In this document: in pieces, positions 1-9,135 of the stretch
How the letters are laid out: each line of letters starts with the position of its first letter
Numbering within the stretch: the first letter of the stretch is position 1
The notes under the pieces: generated by a model
Database searches by the model: none
The model's input: the letters and a program-made list of their open reading frames with translations, nothing else
What the model was told of the DNA's origin: nothing
Assembly: GCF_021952865.1 (NCBI RefSeq)
Contig: NZ_CP040792.1
Coordinates: forward strand, 2,852,001 to 2,916,000
Length of the DNA: 64,000 nt
Direction of reading: 5' to 3'
DNA from: Clavibacter californiensis
Lineage (GTDB): Bacteria; Actinomycetota; Actinomycetes; Actinomycetales; Microbacteriaceae
Program-made: the position numbers and the translations under genes

Positions 1-1332
1 CTCGGCCTGTGGCAGCTCACCGCGATCGGCGTGGGCGGCATCATCGGCACCGGCATCTTCACGCTCGCGGGCACGGTCGCGAACCAGACCGCCGGCCCCG
101 CGGTCCTCATCTCCTTCCTCATCGCCGGCATCGCGAGCGCCGCTGCCGCCCTCTCCTACGCGGAGTTCGCGGGCATGATCCCCAAGGCCGGATCCGCGTA
201 CACCTACGGCTACGCGGCGCTCGGCGAGATCGTCGGCTGGTTCATCGGCTGGGACCTGCTGCTGGAGTACACCGCCATCGTCGGCGTCGTCGCCATCGGC
301 GTCTCCGGCTACGCGGGCTTCCTCCTCGACCAGTTCGGCGTCGACCTCCCCGCCTGGATGCTCGGCGCCGCCGGCACGGGCGACGGCCACGTGGTCGACC
401 TGTTCGCCGTGATCCTCTGCCTCGGCACCGCGTTCGTCCTCACCCGCGGCATGAAGAGCGTCGGCCGCTTCGAGCTGTACCTCGTGGGACTCAAGGTGAC
501 GCTCGTGCTCGTGATCGTCGTCATCGGCTTCACGCAGATCACCGGCGCCAACTACCAGCCGTACTTCCCGTTCGGCGCGGCCGGCGTCTTCACGGGCGCC
601 GCCACCGTCTTCTTCGCGGTGTTCGGCTACGACGCCATGAGCACCGCGGCCGAGGAGTCGAAGGACGCGACCAAGCACATGCCGAAGGCGATCCTGCTGT
701 CCCTCGCGATCGCGATGGTGCTCTACGTGCTCGCGACCATCGTCCTCACGGGCATGCAGAAGTACAGCGACATCAACCCGGAGAGCGGCTTCGCGACCGC
801 GTTCGAGTCGGTGGGCCTGCCCGCGGTGGCGAACGTGGTGGCGGTCGGCGCGATCGTCAGCGTCGTCACCGTGATGCTCACGTTCATGCTCGGGGCGTCC
901 CGGGTCTGGTTCTCGATGAGCCGCGACGGCCTGCTGCCGAAGTGGTTCGCGGTCACCGACCGGAAGCGCAACGTGCCGACGCGCGTGACGTGGATCATCG
1001 GCATCGGCTCGGCCCTGTTCGCGGGCTTCCTGCCCATCACGGTGGTGGCGGAGCTGACGAACATCGGGATCCTGCTGGCCTTCGTGGTGGTGTGCGCGGC
1101 CGTGATCGTGCTGCGCTACAAGCGGCCGGAGATCCCGCGGGCGTTCCGCCTGCCGGCCATGCCCGTCGTGCCGATCATCGGCATCGGCTTCTCGCTGTGG
1201 CTCGTGTCGTCGCTGCCGTGGGAGACGTGGGTGCGGTTCGCGGTGTGGCTCGTCATCGGCCTCGTGATCTACCTCACGTACTCGCGCCGCAACTCGGTCC
1301 TCGCGCCGGACAGCCCACGCAACCGGCGCTGA
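1..1332 (+). CDS. APC-family amino acid permease (5' end missing)
   Basis: The reading frame is open from the first base, so the true start lies upstream; 443 residues are visible. The visible N-terminus carries the glycine-rich TM1 motif of APC transporters (GVGGIIGTGIF), so only a short cytosolic tail should be missing. About ten to eleven further hydrophobic segments follow, ending in a short basic tail (YSRRNSV). By family, it should be a proton-coupled amino acid or polyamine importer in the plasma membrane (CAT/YfnA-like). Substrate cannot be read from sequence. A strong hairpin follows the stop codon. Confidence 0.9.
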   Translation, partial: LGLWQLTAIGVGGIIGTGIFTLAGTVANQTAGPAVLISFLIAGIASAAAALSYAEFAGMIPKAGSAYTYGYAALGEIVGWFIGWDLLLEYTAIVGVVAIGVSGYAGFLLDQFGVDLPAWMLGAAGTGDGHVVDLFAVILCLGTAFVLTRGMKSVGRFELYLVGLKVTLVLVIVVIGFTQITGANYQPYFPFGAAGVFTGAATVFFAVFGYDAMSTAAEESKDATKHMPKAILLSLAIAMVLYVLATIVLTGMQKYSDINPESGFATAFESVGLPAVANVVAVGAIVSVVTVMLTFMLGASRVWFSMSRDGLLPKWFAVTDRKRNVPTRVTWIIGIGSALFAGFLPITVVAELTNIGILLAFVVVCAAVIVLRYKRPEIPRAFRLPAMPVVPIIGIGFSLWLVSSLPWETWVRFAVWLVIGLVIYLTYSRRNSVLAPDSPRNRR

Positions 1333-1360
1333 CCGGCGCGGATCCGCACGCACGACGACA

Positions 1361-1396
1361 GGGGCGCCGCCCACCTCGCGAGGTGGGCGGCGCCCC
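1361..1396. terminator. Perfect hairpin between convergent genes
   Basis: Two 18-base arms (starting ggggcgcc and ending ggcgcccc) form a perfect inverted repeat with no loop bases left over. It sits between the permease stop and the convergent ferritin-like gene, so it probably ends both transcripts. No T-tract is evident, as is common in high-GC actinobacteria. Confidence 0.8.
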
Positions 1397-1416
1397 TGCT
1401 GCATGTCTCCTGCTGG

Positions 1417-2358
1417 CTAGTTCGCACCGCTGGTGTTGATGCCGCCGTTGACGCCGTTGGGGTAGAACCCGCCCTTGGTCACGGCCTTGTTGTTCAGGTA
1501 CACGATGTTGAGGACCTGACCCGTGGTGCGGCTGAACGCGATGCCGTTCGCGTCGGTCGGCACGAGGTTCGCGCCGCCCGAGACCGTGATGCCCTGGTCG
1601 AGGTCCGTGGACCCGTCGAGGGAGTCGCGCGCGTCCGAGATCGCGTTCGTCGGAGCCGCGAGGCCCTTCGCGAACAGCGACGTGCGGATGATGCCCGCGT
1701 GGTACGCCTCGACCGCGAGGATGCCGGCGGCCGCCTCGAGGTACGTCTTGTTCGTGATGAGCGGGGCGGCGCCCTTGTAGGCGGTCACTCCGACGTCCTC
1801 GAACACGAAGGACGCGAGCAGGAAGTTCTCGTCGCTCGCGAACGCGTCGAACTTCTGGCCCGGCTTGATGAGGCCGGCGGCCGTCGCCGCGGCCGAGAAG
1901 GCCGCGTCGAGGTCGATGGCCGGACGGGCGACCTTGGCCGAGCCCAGCGCGGAGCGCAGGAACTTGACGTGGGCCTTCTCGTCCTGGGCGATCTCGCGGG
2001 CGTACTCGCGGATGGCGCGGTCCTTGAACTGGACCTGGCGGCCGCCCGTGACGCCACCGGCCGTGCCGACACCGGAGATGTCGTTCGGGACGAGGCCCGC
2101 GCCGGTGGAGGCGCGGAGGTAGAACTCGGCCTCGAGGTACTCGAGGTTCAGCGCGAAGTTGAGGACGGCGAGGTCGGTCGCCTGGCCGGAGTCGGCCTCG
2201 GCCTGGGCGTCGGCCGCCTGGGCTCCGGTCGCGGGGAGGAGGGCCGCGGCGCCGACGCCGAGACCCGCGACGCCCGCTGCGCTGAAGAAGCGACGACGGT
2301 CGAGCGGCGACTGCGCGCTCCGGTCGATGGCCTGGGTGATGAACTTCTTGTCGAACAT
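1417..2358 (-). CDS. Tat-exported ferritin-like domain protein
   Basis: The 313-residue protein has a twin-arginine signal (DRRRFF at about 21-26, then a hydrophobic stretch ending near GAQAADA). The mature part is a four-helix ferritin-like fold: [15 protein letters not shown] and VEAYHAG supply the Glu and His residues expected for a di-iron site. Related ferritin_2/desiccation-associated proteins are extracytoplasmic, and their exact reaction is not established. It stands alone with a 185-bp upstream region containing a short inverted repeat. Function beyond iron binding or oxidative-stress defence is inference. Confidence 0.85.
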   Translation of the reverse strand: MFDKKFITQAIDRSAQSPLDRRRFFSAAGVAGLGVGAAALLPATGAQAADAQAEADSGQATDLAVLNFALNLEYLEAEFYLRASTGAGLVPNDISGVGTAGGVTGGRQVQFKDRAIREYAREIAQDEKAHVKFLRSALGSAKVARPAIDLDAAFSAAATAAGLIKPGQKFDAFASDENFLLASFVFEDVGVTAYKGAAPLITNKTYLEAAAGILAVEAYHAGIIRTSLFAKGLAAPTNAISDARDSLDGSTDLDQGITVSGGANLVPTDANGIAFSRTTGQVLNIVYLNNKAVTKGGFYPNGVNGGINTSGAN

Positions 2359-2386
2359 GGATTGAGCTCCCTTGATCGGCGCGTCC

Positions 2387-2399
2387 GTATCCCAGATAC
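2387..2399. promoter_or_regulatory. Small inverted repeat upstream of ferritin-like gene
   Basis: GTATC-CCA-GATAC is a perfect 5-bp inverted repeat about 30 bases upstream of the ferritin-like start codon. It is AT-richer than its surroundings and could be an operator or promoter element. The arms are short, so chance is possible. Confidence 0.3.
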
Positions 2400-2543
2400 C
2401 GAGCGCGTGGTGGTTCGAACGCTAAACGAGTGGTTGGCATCCGGGTAGAGGCGCGACGCACTGTTTCGCCGGATGTCACGAACACTTCGGAACGCGGCTC
2501 TCCTCGGATTGGCCCGGGGGCGCACGGATCTGCGGGTCGCGGA

Positions 2544-5177
2544 TCAGGTCGGGATGACCTTGAAGAGCACCTTCCGCGTGACCATGAACCAGATCGCCGC
2601 CAGCACGAGGGTGTGGACCACTGTCCCCTGCCAGGGATTCGACCTGTCGAGGAACGGCAGGCTGCCGACGATCAGGACGAAGAACACGTGGACGATGAAG
2701 ACGTAGAGGCTCGCGGATCCGAGCGGCGTGTAGAACCAGCCGAACGCGCGGTCCACGGGCTTCCACACCCGGGTGAGGAACGTGTACGCGACCACGAGCA
2801 TCAGCGCGAGGTCGATGAGGCGTCCGGGCTGCAGGAACGTGCGCTGGTACATCGACTCGTACAGCGACGAGTAGAGGCCGTCAGGCACGCCCGGCAGCTG
2901 CACGCCGTAGGTGTGCCCGGCCCAGAGCACGGCGAGCGAGCCGACGTACGCCACCAGCCCGATCGTCACGAGCACGCGGCCGAGCCGGCCGGTGAGGGCG
3001 CGCGTGATCTGCTTCCGGTAGTAGCCGATGACCATGCCGTTGAGGAACGCGACCTGCCATGTGAGCAGCGGGAACACGTCCTCGAACATGGACGGCAGCA
3101 CGCGGATGTCGAACTGCGCGTTGAGCAGGTACCCGGTCCAGCTGACGATGAGCACGACCCACCACATGCGGCGGCGGAGCAGCCACACGACTGCGGGGAC
3201 GAGCAGGGTCAGCACCACGAACAGGCCCATGATGTTGAACACCCACGGGCCCATGCGGAGCAGCAGCAGGTCGCGGATCGCGTACCAGGGCGGCGGGTAG
3301 TCGAGCAGGCGCGCGCCGTTCGGGTAGAGGTCGTAGACCTGGCCGGTCGAGACCTTGCCGTCGGCGCCGGTGCCGCGGTCGGTGAACGTGGTGATCACGT
3401 CGGTGTCCAGGAAGGGCACGAAGGTGAGGGCGAAGACGATGACGACCACCGCGATCGCCACGATGTACTGCTTGAATGCGCGCCGGAGGATGGAGACGAG
3501 GGCCTTCATCTCGCCGAGCTTCTTGATGGCGAGCGGGTAGACCATGCCCAGCACGAGGCCGGACAGCAGCACGAACATCTCGGCACCCGTGATGGCGCCG
3601 ATCGCGTTGATGGTCACGTACGAGTACGGGCTCGCCACCTCGATGTGGGTGATGACCACGGCGACGATGGTCCAGCCGCGGAAGAGGTCGAGGCGGCGGT
3701 CGCGGGGCGAGTTCTCGTCGGGGTAGCGCCAGCCGGGCTTGAGGCGGCCGATGGGCCCGGAGATCACGAACAGCAGGAGCAGCACGACCGCGCAGAGCAC
3801 GATCCAGCCCATCTGCTCGTCCTCGGGCGATCCCGGGTCGCGGTACTGCGCGGTCGCGACGTTGGCGCGCTCCTGGTCGAAGACCTGCGTGACGGCGCCG
3901 AGGGTGGCGGTCGCGGGATCCAGGTGCGCGAGCAGGGCGGACGCGATGGGCGGATCCCCCGTGGCGCGCCAGTCGATGACGGCGCCGTCGGCCTCCGCCT
4001 CCGTGCGCTGGACCTCGCGCCACACCACCATGCCGATGCCGGGGTGCGCGGCCCGGATGTCGGCGGAGAGCACCTGGTCCCACCACGCGCTCTTGATCTC
4101 GATTTCGCTCGCGCCGTCGGTGCGGGCCGGGTCGTAGAGGGCGCCCGTCTCGATGACGGCCGGCTTGCCGGTGCCCTCGATCCACTCGGCCGCGAAGTCG
4201 CGCCCCGCGCCGCCCTGGTCGGCGTATCCGTACTCGCCGGCGAGCTCGCGGCCGAACTTGCCGTCCTCGGGCACCACGTTCTCGCCGAACGACTGCTGCG
4301 GGATCACCTCGCTCCCCAGGTAGTCCTTCGTGGGCTGCCCGACGGTGAAGTCCTGCTCGGAGCCGAAGTGGGACGCGGACAGGCCCACCCAGTCGACGGC
4401 GTCGTCGCCCGGGTAGTAGGGCCGGTAGGCGTCGTCGTCCACGTCGACGCGGCCGTTGCCGTCGGTGTCGAGCTCCGCGATGGACCGGGTGCCGGACGCG
4501 TCCGTGAGGCCGTCGGCGGATCCGAACGGGTAGCCGGCCGCGTAGGCGGGCGACCACACGGTGACGGCGCCCGCGTCGGACGCGTGCACGGCGTCGGCGA
4601 CCTGGCGGAAGGCCGCGATGTACGCGGTCGGCTGCTGGCCCCAGGGGGTCCACGAGCCGTTCATCTCGGGCGCGAACCGCACGAGCGCGCGGGAGTCGTA
4701 GCGCTCGCGCAGCGCCTCGAGCCGGCCCGTGAGGGCGGTCGCGTCCGCCGCCGTCAGGTCGGCGAGCGGCTTCGTCGGCTCGAGCGTGAGGAAGAGGAGC
4801 GATCCCTGCTGCGCGGCCTGCTGCGCGAACTGGTCGAGGTAGGTGACGTCGTCGGATCCGAGCGGGTAGCGCACCGACTGGCCGAGCACCGCGGGGCTCG
4901 CGCCCAGGCGGTCGGCGTAGCTCTGCGCGTCGTCGGCCGTCCAGTCGAGGATGCCGCCGAACCACGGCGCGGCGGGCGCGCGGGTGAGGTCGACCTCGTC
5001 GGCGGGTGCCGCGGGCGCGGCCGCGCGGGGCGATCCCGCCTGCGGCGCCGCGGGCACGGCGAGCGCCGCCGTCGCCGGGACGACCGCGATCGCGAGCGCC
5101 ACCATGGCCGCGGCCCAGCCGCCGATCCGTCCCCGCGTGCGCCCGCCCCCGCGTGCCCGCATCCCCCCGCCGCGCAT
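2544..5177 (-). CDS. Secreted GH26-like domain fused to OpgC-type membrane acyltransferase
   Basis: 877 residues. Residues 1-42 are a signal peptide or anchor. Residues about 65-400 resemble a GH26 beta-mannanase barrel: PEMNGSWTPWG places a candidate acid/base at Glu171, and PAVIETG a candidate nucleophile at Glu343. An EF-hand-like loop (Asp237, Asp239, Asn241, Asp248) interrupts the barrel. After a TM near 457-473, residues about 490-875 match the multi-pass OpgC domain (RDRRLDLFRGW, THIE, LLSGLVLG), known for succinylation of osmoregulated periplasmic glucans. It is the last gene of a signalling/glycosyltransferase operon, and its start overlaps the upstream stop (TGATG). I infer trimming plus acyl decoration of the glycan made by the operon's synthase. 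Confidence 0.85.
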   Translation of the reverse strand: MRGGGMRARGGGRTRGRIGGWAAAMVALAIAVVPATAALAVPAAPQAGSPRAAAPAAPADEVDLTRAPAAPWFGGILDWTADDAQSYADRLGASPAVLGQSVRYPLGSDDVTYLDQFAQQAAQQGSLLFLTLEPTKPLADLTAADATALTGRLEALRERYDSRALVRFAPEMNGSWTPWGQQPTAYIAAFRQVADAVHASDAGAVTVWSPAYAAGYPFGSADGLTDASGTRSIAELDTDGNGRVDVDDDAYRPYYPGDDAVDWVGLSASHFGSEQDFTVGQPTKDYLGSEVIPQQSFGENVVPEDGKFGRELAGEYGYADQGGAGRDFAAEWIEGTGKPAVIETGALYDPARTDGASEIEIKSAWWDQVLSADIRAAHPGIGMVVWREVQRTEAEADGAVIDWRATGDPPIASALLAHLDPATATLGAVTQVFDQERANVATAQYRDPGSPEDEQMGWIVLCAVVLLLLFVISGPIGRLKPGWRYPDENSPRDRRLDLFRGWTIVAVVITHIEVASPYSYVTINAIGAITGAEMFVLLSGLVLGMVYPLAIKKLGEMKALVSILRRAFKQYIVAIAVVVIVFALTFVPFLDTDVITTFTDRGTGADGKVSTGQVYDLYPNGARLLDYPPPWYAIRDLLLLRMGPWVFNIMGLFVVLTLLVPAVVWLLRRRMWWVVLIVSWTGYLLNAQFDIRVLPSMFEDVFPLLTWQVAFLNGMVIGYYRKQITRALTGRLGRVLVTIGLVAYVGSLAVLWAGHTYGVQLPGVPDGLYSSLYESMYQRTFLQPGRLIDLALMLVVAYTFLTRVWKPVDRAFGWFYTPLGSASLYVFIVHVFFVLIVGSLPFLDRSNPWQGTVVHTLVLAAIWFMVTRKVLFKVIPT

Positions 5178-5626
5178 CAGCCGCGCAGCCGGACCAGCCG
5201 CCAGCGGTTGCTGCCGTCGGTGCGCTCGTAGGTGAGGTCGTCGAGCACCGCCTGGGCGAGCGCCAGCCCGCGGCCGCTCTCGCTGAGGTCGTCGGGCATG
5301 GACACGCGCGTGAGGTCGACGATGGCGGGCTTCCCGTCGTCCTCGAACAGCGCCACGATGCGGTCGTGCTGGCAGATCACGGTCATGGTGAACGTCACGG
5401 GATAACCCGCGCGCTCCCCCACCGAGACGCCGTGCTCGACGACGTTGCCCGCGATCTCCACCACGGCCGTCTCGAACAGCATCCGCTCCTCGTCGCTCAC
5501 GTCGGACGCCTGGTCCCAGACCGCGGCGATCACCGCGTGCACGGCGCCGAGGCTCTCCTCGACGGCGGGCAGCGTGACGTTGGCGCGCACCGGCGGCGCC
5601 GGGTGCGTCATGCCCTCATCGGTCAC
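5177..5626 (-). CDS. RsbW-like anti-sigma/serine kinase (HATPase_c)
   Basis: 149 residues of GHKL ATPase fold: N-box VVEIAGNVVEHG near the centre, ATP-binding loop EDDGKP, and a G2-type motif GRGLALAQAV near the C-terminus. Family members phosphorylate a STAS-protein serine and hold or release a target. The GTG start is favoured by GAGGG eight bases upstream; an internal ATG at codon 6 is possible. It overlaps the STAS gene by 11 bases and the downstream GH26–OpgC gene by one, so it is translationally coupled to both. No sigma factor is nearby, so the held target is unknown. Confidence 0.87.
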   Translation of the reverse strand: MTDEGMTHPAPPVRANVTLPAVEESLGAVHAVIAAVWDQASDVSDEERMLFETAVVEIAGNVVEHGVSVGERAGYPVTFTMTVICQHDRIVALFEDDGKPAIVDLTRVSMPDDLSESGRGLALAQAVLDDLTYERTDGSNRWRLVRLRG

Positions 5627-5954
5627 GGAACACGCCCTCGGGCGAGTCGTGCACCGTGAGGACGCGGTTGAGGTTCGTGAGCTCCAGCACGGCCTTCACC
5701 TGCGCGTTCGGGCGGGCGAGCCGGAGGTCGCCGCCCGCCTGCCGGGCGCGCTTGAGACCGGAGACGAGGGCGCCGAGGCCGGAGGAGTCCATGAAGTCGG
5801 TGCCGCCGAGGTCCACGACGACGAACGGCCGGCCGCCGTCGATGACCTCGGTGATCACCGTCGTGAGCTGCCGGGCGGAGACCATGTTGAGCCGACCTGT
5901 GGGGCTGACGACGCTCACGTGCGTGCCCTGCTCGTTGACTGCGATGTCGATCAT
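5616..5954 (-). CDS. STAS-domain anti-anti-sigma factor (RsbV/SpoIIAA-like)
   Basis: The 112-residue protein is a single STAS domain. The motif FMDSSGLGAL contains the serine normally phosphorylated by an RsbW-type kinase and dephosphorylated by a PP2C phosphatase. Both enzymes lie in the same operon, so this is the likely switch protein. Its start overlaps the stop of the upstream glycosyltransferase gene (ATGA) and its 3' end overlaps the kinase gene by 11 bases. Regulatory output is inferred to be glycan synthesis or an unlinked sigma factor. Confidence 0.88.
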   Translation of the reverse strand: MIDIAVNEQGTHVSVVSPTGRLNMVSARQLTTVITEVIDGGRPFVVVDLGGTDFMDSSGLGALVSGLKRARQAGGDLRLARPNAQVKAVLELTNLNRVLTVHDSPEGVFRDR

Positions 5955-7942
5955 GCGTCCTCCTTGGCCGGCGTGAAGCCCCTGTAGCGGGCCGCACGGA
6001 TGATGATGCTGAAGATCGCCAGGTCGAAGACGACCCACGCGAGGTTGGTGAACGTGCCGAGCGGCGTGGCCTGCCCGACCCCGAGGCGCAGCAGGCCGAT
6101 CGCCGACGCGACGATCAGCGCGCCGATGACGTAGAGCTGCGGCTTCACGAGGTCCCACCGCGGCTTCCCGCTCGCGGCACGGACCTTCGGGGTGACCGCG
6201 AAGTCGAGGGGCTTGCGGAAGAACACGTTGGCGACGGCAGTGGTGACCGAGGAGATCCACACCGGGAACAGCGCGAGCGAGTACTGCTGGCCGCGCCAGG
6301 TGCGCTTGCCGCGGCCGACCACGGCGAACAGGAGCTGGTTGACGAGGAGGAACGGGATCAGTCGGATGAAGAAGTCCGTCGAGATCGCCTGCACCGGCAG
6401 CACGCCGAAGACGAGGTAGATGATGGGCGCGGCCACGTAGACGATGGCGGTGAAGCCGGAGAAGTAGCTCCACATCGTGGCGAAGTACATGAGGCGCTGC
6501 GGGATGGAGAGCGCCTTCTGCAGCAGCGGGTTCTCGCGGAAGAACACCTGGATCGTGCCCTGCGCCCAGCGGAGCCGCTGCGTGAGCATCGTCGGCAGGT
6601 CCTCCGGCGCCAGCCCGTAGGCGAGGACCTCGTCGTGGTACGCCGACTTCCAGCCGAGCCCGTGCAGGCGCATGCAGGTGGCCATGTCCTCGGTGACGGA
6701 GATGGTGGCCAGCGGCATGATCGACTGCGCGTCGTCGTCGCGGTGCACGTCGATGTCGCGGACGATCGCGCGCACCGCGTCGAGCGCCCCGAGCGGCGAC
6801 CAGTCGCGCTGCGCGAGGCGCGTCATGGCGCTCTCGTCGACGAGCGACACCGCGTCGCGCGCGGCGGAGTGGCGGCCGGCGAGCGCGGCGATCTCGGCGA
6901 GGTCGGCGTTCAGGGCCGCCATGTCGTCCTGCACCATGCGCGCGGCGATGGAGTCGACGCGCTTCTGGAAGCGGTAGGTCACGTCCGCCAGCGCCTGGCC
7001 GCGGCGGAGCTCGGCGCGGGCGCGGCGCACGTCGTAGGCGACGTCGTCGAGGGCCTTGCGCAGCTCCTGCTGGTCGGGCTCGAGCTCCTCGCAGGCCTTG
7101 TCGATCACGTCGCCCGCAGTCCGGAGCGCGCGGAACACGGTGATCTCGATGTCCGTCACGTAGCGCGAGACGCCGAGGAGCATGAGGGCCTCGCGGCGGA
7201 GGATCGCGTTGGAGCCGCAGAAGAACGCCGCGTTCCAGCCGTCCTTGCCCTGCTGGATGGGGCCGTAGAACAGCGGCGCCTGGCTGCCGAGAGGATCCGC
7301 GTCCGGCACGTTCACGAACACCTGCGGCGTCTGCACGAGCGCCATGCGCCGGTCGTCGAAGTAGCCGAGGGTCTTGTCGAGGATCTCCGGCGTGGGCACC
7401 TGGTCGGCGTCGAGGATGAGCATGAACTCGCCCTCGGTCGTGAGCAGCGCGTTGTTGAGGTTGCCGGCCTTGGCGTGGCGGGCGCGGCCCGACCAGTCGG
7501 CCGAGCGGGTGATCCAGCCGATGCCCTCCGCCTCCGCCAGGTCGCGGAGCTCGGTGCGGTCGCCGTCGTCGAGGACCCACGTCTTGTGCGGGTAGGTGAT
7601 GCGCTGGGCGGCGCGCGCCGTCTCCATCACGAGGTCGAGCGGCTCGTTGTACGTCGCGATGAACACGTCGACCGTGAGGCCCGGCTGCGGCGCGGGCGGC
7701 TTGGGCCGGTCGCGGGCCCGCCACATCGTGAGCCCGAACAGCAGCGAGTCGATGAGGCTGTACGTCTCCGCGAGCACGAGCGGGATCGCGATCCAGAGCG
7801 CCTCGGTGTTCACGGAGAACAGCAGCCGCCAGATGATGTAGTTCAAGCCGAGGATCGCCGTCACCACCACCAGGAGGCGGATGAACGCGAACCGCAGCGG
7901 CGACCTGCCCGTGGTCGGTGCGCGGTGAGTCGAGCGGCTCAT
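5951..7942 (-). CDS. Cellulose-synthase-like GT2 glycosyltransferase with internal coiled-coil insert
   Basis: 663-residue membrane protein. Two TM segments (about 18-70) precede a GT2 domain with the processive-synthase residues: FIATYNEP at 94-101, DDGD at 125-128, DAD at 178-180, TED at 417-419 and QRLRW at 455-459; further TM segments follow from about 490. Between GSNAILRREAL and TED lies about 150 charged, helix-prone residues (255-408) that BcsA-type enzymes lack. No PilZ domain is visible, so c-di-GMP control by that route is unlikely. It is flanked by a PP2C phosphatase and a STAS gene with ATGA overlaps on both sides. The product is probably an exopolysaccharide; its sugar is unknown. 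Confidence 0.9.
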   Translation of the reverse strand: MSRSTHRAPTTGRSPLRFAFIRLLVVVTAILGLNYIIWRLLFSVNTEALWIAIPLVLAETYSLIDSLLFGLTMWRARDRPKPPAPQPGLTVDVFIATYNEPLDLVMETARAAQRITYPHKTWVLDDGDRTELRDLAEAEGIGWITRSADWSGRARHAKAGNLNNALLTTEGEFMLILDADQVPTPEILDKTLGYFDDRRMALVQTPQVFVNVPDADPLGSQAPLFYGPIQQGKDGWNAAFFCGSNAILRREALMLLGVSRYVTDIEITVFRALRTAGDVIDKACEELEPDQQELRKALDDVAYDVRRARAELRRGQALADVTYRFQKRVDSIAARMVQDDMAALNADLAEIAALAGRHSAARDAVSLVDESAMTRLAQRDWSPLGALDAVRAIVRDIDVHRDDDAQSIMPLATISVTEDMATCMRLHGLGWKSAYHDEVLAYGLAPEDLPTMLTQRLRWAQGTIQVFFRENPLLQKALSIPQRLMYFATMWSYFSGFTAIVYVAAPIIYLVFGVLPVQAISTDFFIRLIPFLLVNQLLFAVVGRGKRTWRGQQYSLALFPVWISSVTTAVANVFFRKPLDFAVTPKVRAASGKPRWDLVKPQLYVIGALIVASAIGLLRLGVGQATPLGTFTNLAWVVFDLAIFSIIIRAARYRGFTPAKEDA

Positions 7943-9135
7943 GCGCGGCTCACGGCGAGGACGGTCACGTCGTCGAGCGGCGTGCCGGCGGAGGCGAGGA
8001 TGCGGACGCGCTCGACGAGCGCGTGCACGCCGCCGGCCTCGGTCACGAGGCGGCCGATCGACCCGAACGCGGGCGCGCTGCCGCCGAACATGTCGAACAG
8101 GCCGTCGCTGAAGGTGACGAACGTGTCGCCGCGCCCGAGCACCACGTGGCGCTCCTCCCAGCGGTGGTCGACGTCGATGCCGACCGGCAGGTCGCTCGTG
8201 TCCAGGTGGGTGACGCTGCCGTCCGGGTGGACGACGATGGTCAGCCCGTGCCCCGCGTCGGCGTAGCGGAGGAGTCCGGAGGCCTGGTCGAGGTGCCCGT
8301 GCTGCAGCGTGACGAAGGATCCCGTGCGGTCGAGGTCGGCGTCGAGCGAGCGCGCGGCGTCGGTGACCATGAGGCCCGTGTCCTCGAGGACGCCCGCGCC
8401 GTAGCGGTCGGCGGTGCTCGCGATGCCGCGGAGGACGGCGCGGACGGTGGCCGTGAGGATCGCCGCGCCCGTGCCCTTGCCCATCACGTCGGCGATCGAG
8501 AAGCGGAGTCCGGACGCGGTGCGCTCGTAGTCGTAGAAGTCGCCGCCCACGACCTGCGCGGGCACGCACACGGCGGCGATGTCGTAGCCGGGGATCTCGA
8601 CCTCGGCGGCCGGCAGCAGCGCCATCTGGACCGCCTGGGCGCGCTCCATCTCCGCGTTCGCGACGAGCTCGCGCTGCGCCCACTCGGCGAGCTCGGCGAA
8701 GAGCGCGAGCTGGCCGGCGTCGAGAGCGCGCGGCTCGACGTCGTACAGGCAGAAGGTGCCGAGGACGAGGCCCTCGGGGTCCCGCAGCGGATGCCCCGCG
8801 TAGAAGCGGATGTGCGGCTCGCCCGCGACGGTGGGCAGGTGCCGGAAGACGGGGTGGTCCCGCGCGTCCTCGACGACGAGGATCCGCTCCTCGCGCACCG
8901 TGGTGTCGCAGAAGACGGTGCTGATCGGCGTCTCCGAGAGCTCGGCGCCGGCGCACGACGCGAACCACATGCGGTCGTGGTCCGCGAGGCCGATGGTCGA
9001 GAGCGGCACGCCGAACGCCGTGCGAGCCAGGCGCGTGACCCGGTCGAAGCGCTCCTCGGGAGGTCCGTCGAGCAGTCCCAGGGCCTCGACGGCACGCTGC
9101 GATGCGCTCGACCGCGCGTCCTCGATCAGACTCAT
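7939..9135 (-). CDS. GAF-like sensor fused to SpoIIE/PP2C serine phosphatase
   Basis: 398 residues from the ATG. Residues about 10-160 form a GAF-like sensor, and 170-395 a PP2C (SpoIIE) phosphatase with its metal-binding motifs GGDFYDY, ADVMGKGTGAA, FSDGLFD and DDVTVL. By family it dephosphorylates the STAS protein and so reverses the RsbW-like kinase encoded downstream. I chose the ATG at 9135 because GAGGTG lies about nine bases upstream; a GTG four codons earlier is also open. It is the first gene of the operon, so signal input precedes synthesis and modification genes. The ligand sensed is unknown. Confidence 0.9.
   Translation of the reverse strand: MSLIEDARSSASQRAVEALGLLDGPPEERFDRVTRLARTAFGVPLSTIGLADHDRMWFASCAGAELSETPISTVFCDTTVREERILVVEDARDHPVFRHLPTVAGEPHIRFYAGHPLRDPEGLVLGTFCLYDVEPRALDAGQLALFAELAEWAQRELVANAEMERAQAVQMALLPAAEVEIPGYDIAAVCVPAQVVGGDFYDYERTASGLRFSIADVMGKGTGAAILTATVRAVLRGIASTADRYGAGVLEDTGLMVTDAARSLDADLDRTGSFVTLQHGHLDQASGLLRYADAGHGLTIVVHPDGSVTHLDTSDLPVGIDVDHRWEERHVVLGRGDTFVTFSDGLFDMFGGSAPAFGSIGRLVTEAGGVHALVERVRILASAGTPLDDVTVLAVSRA

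Noticed and set aside
2430-5231. A 933-codon open frame on the plus strand opposite the GH26–OpgC gene
   Set aside because: It is an antisense shadow created by high GC: no membrane or domain signal, Arg/Gly/Asp-rich translation, and no ribosome site, while the minus frame has clear domains.
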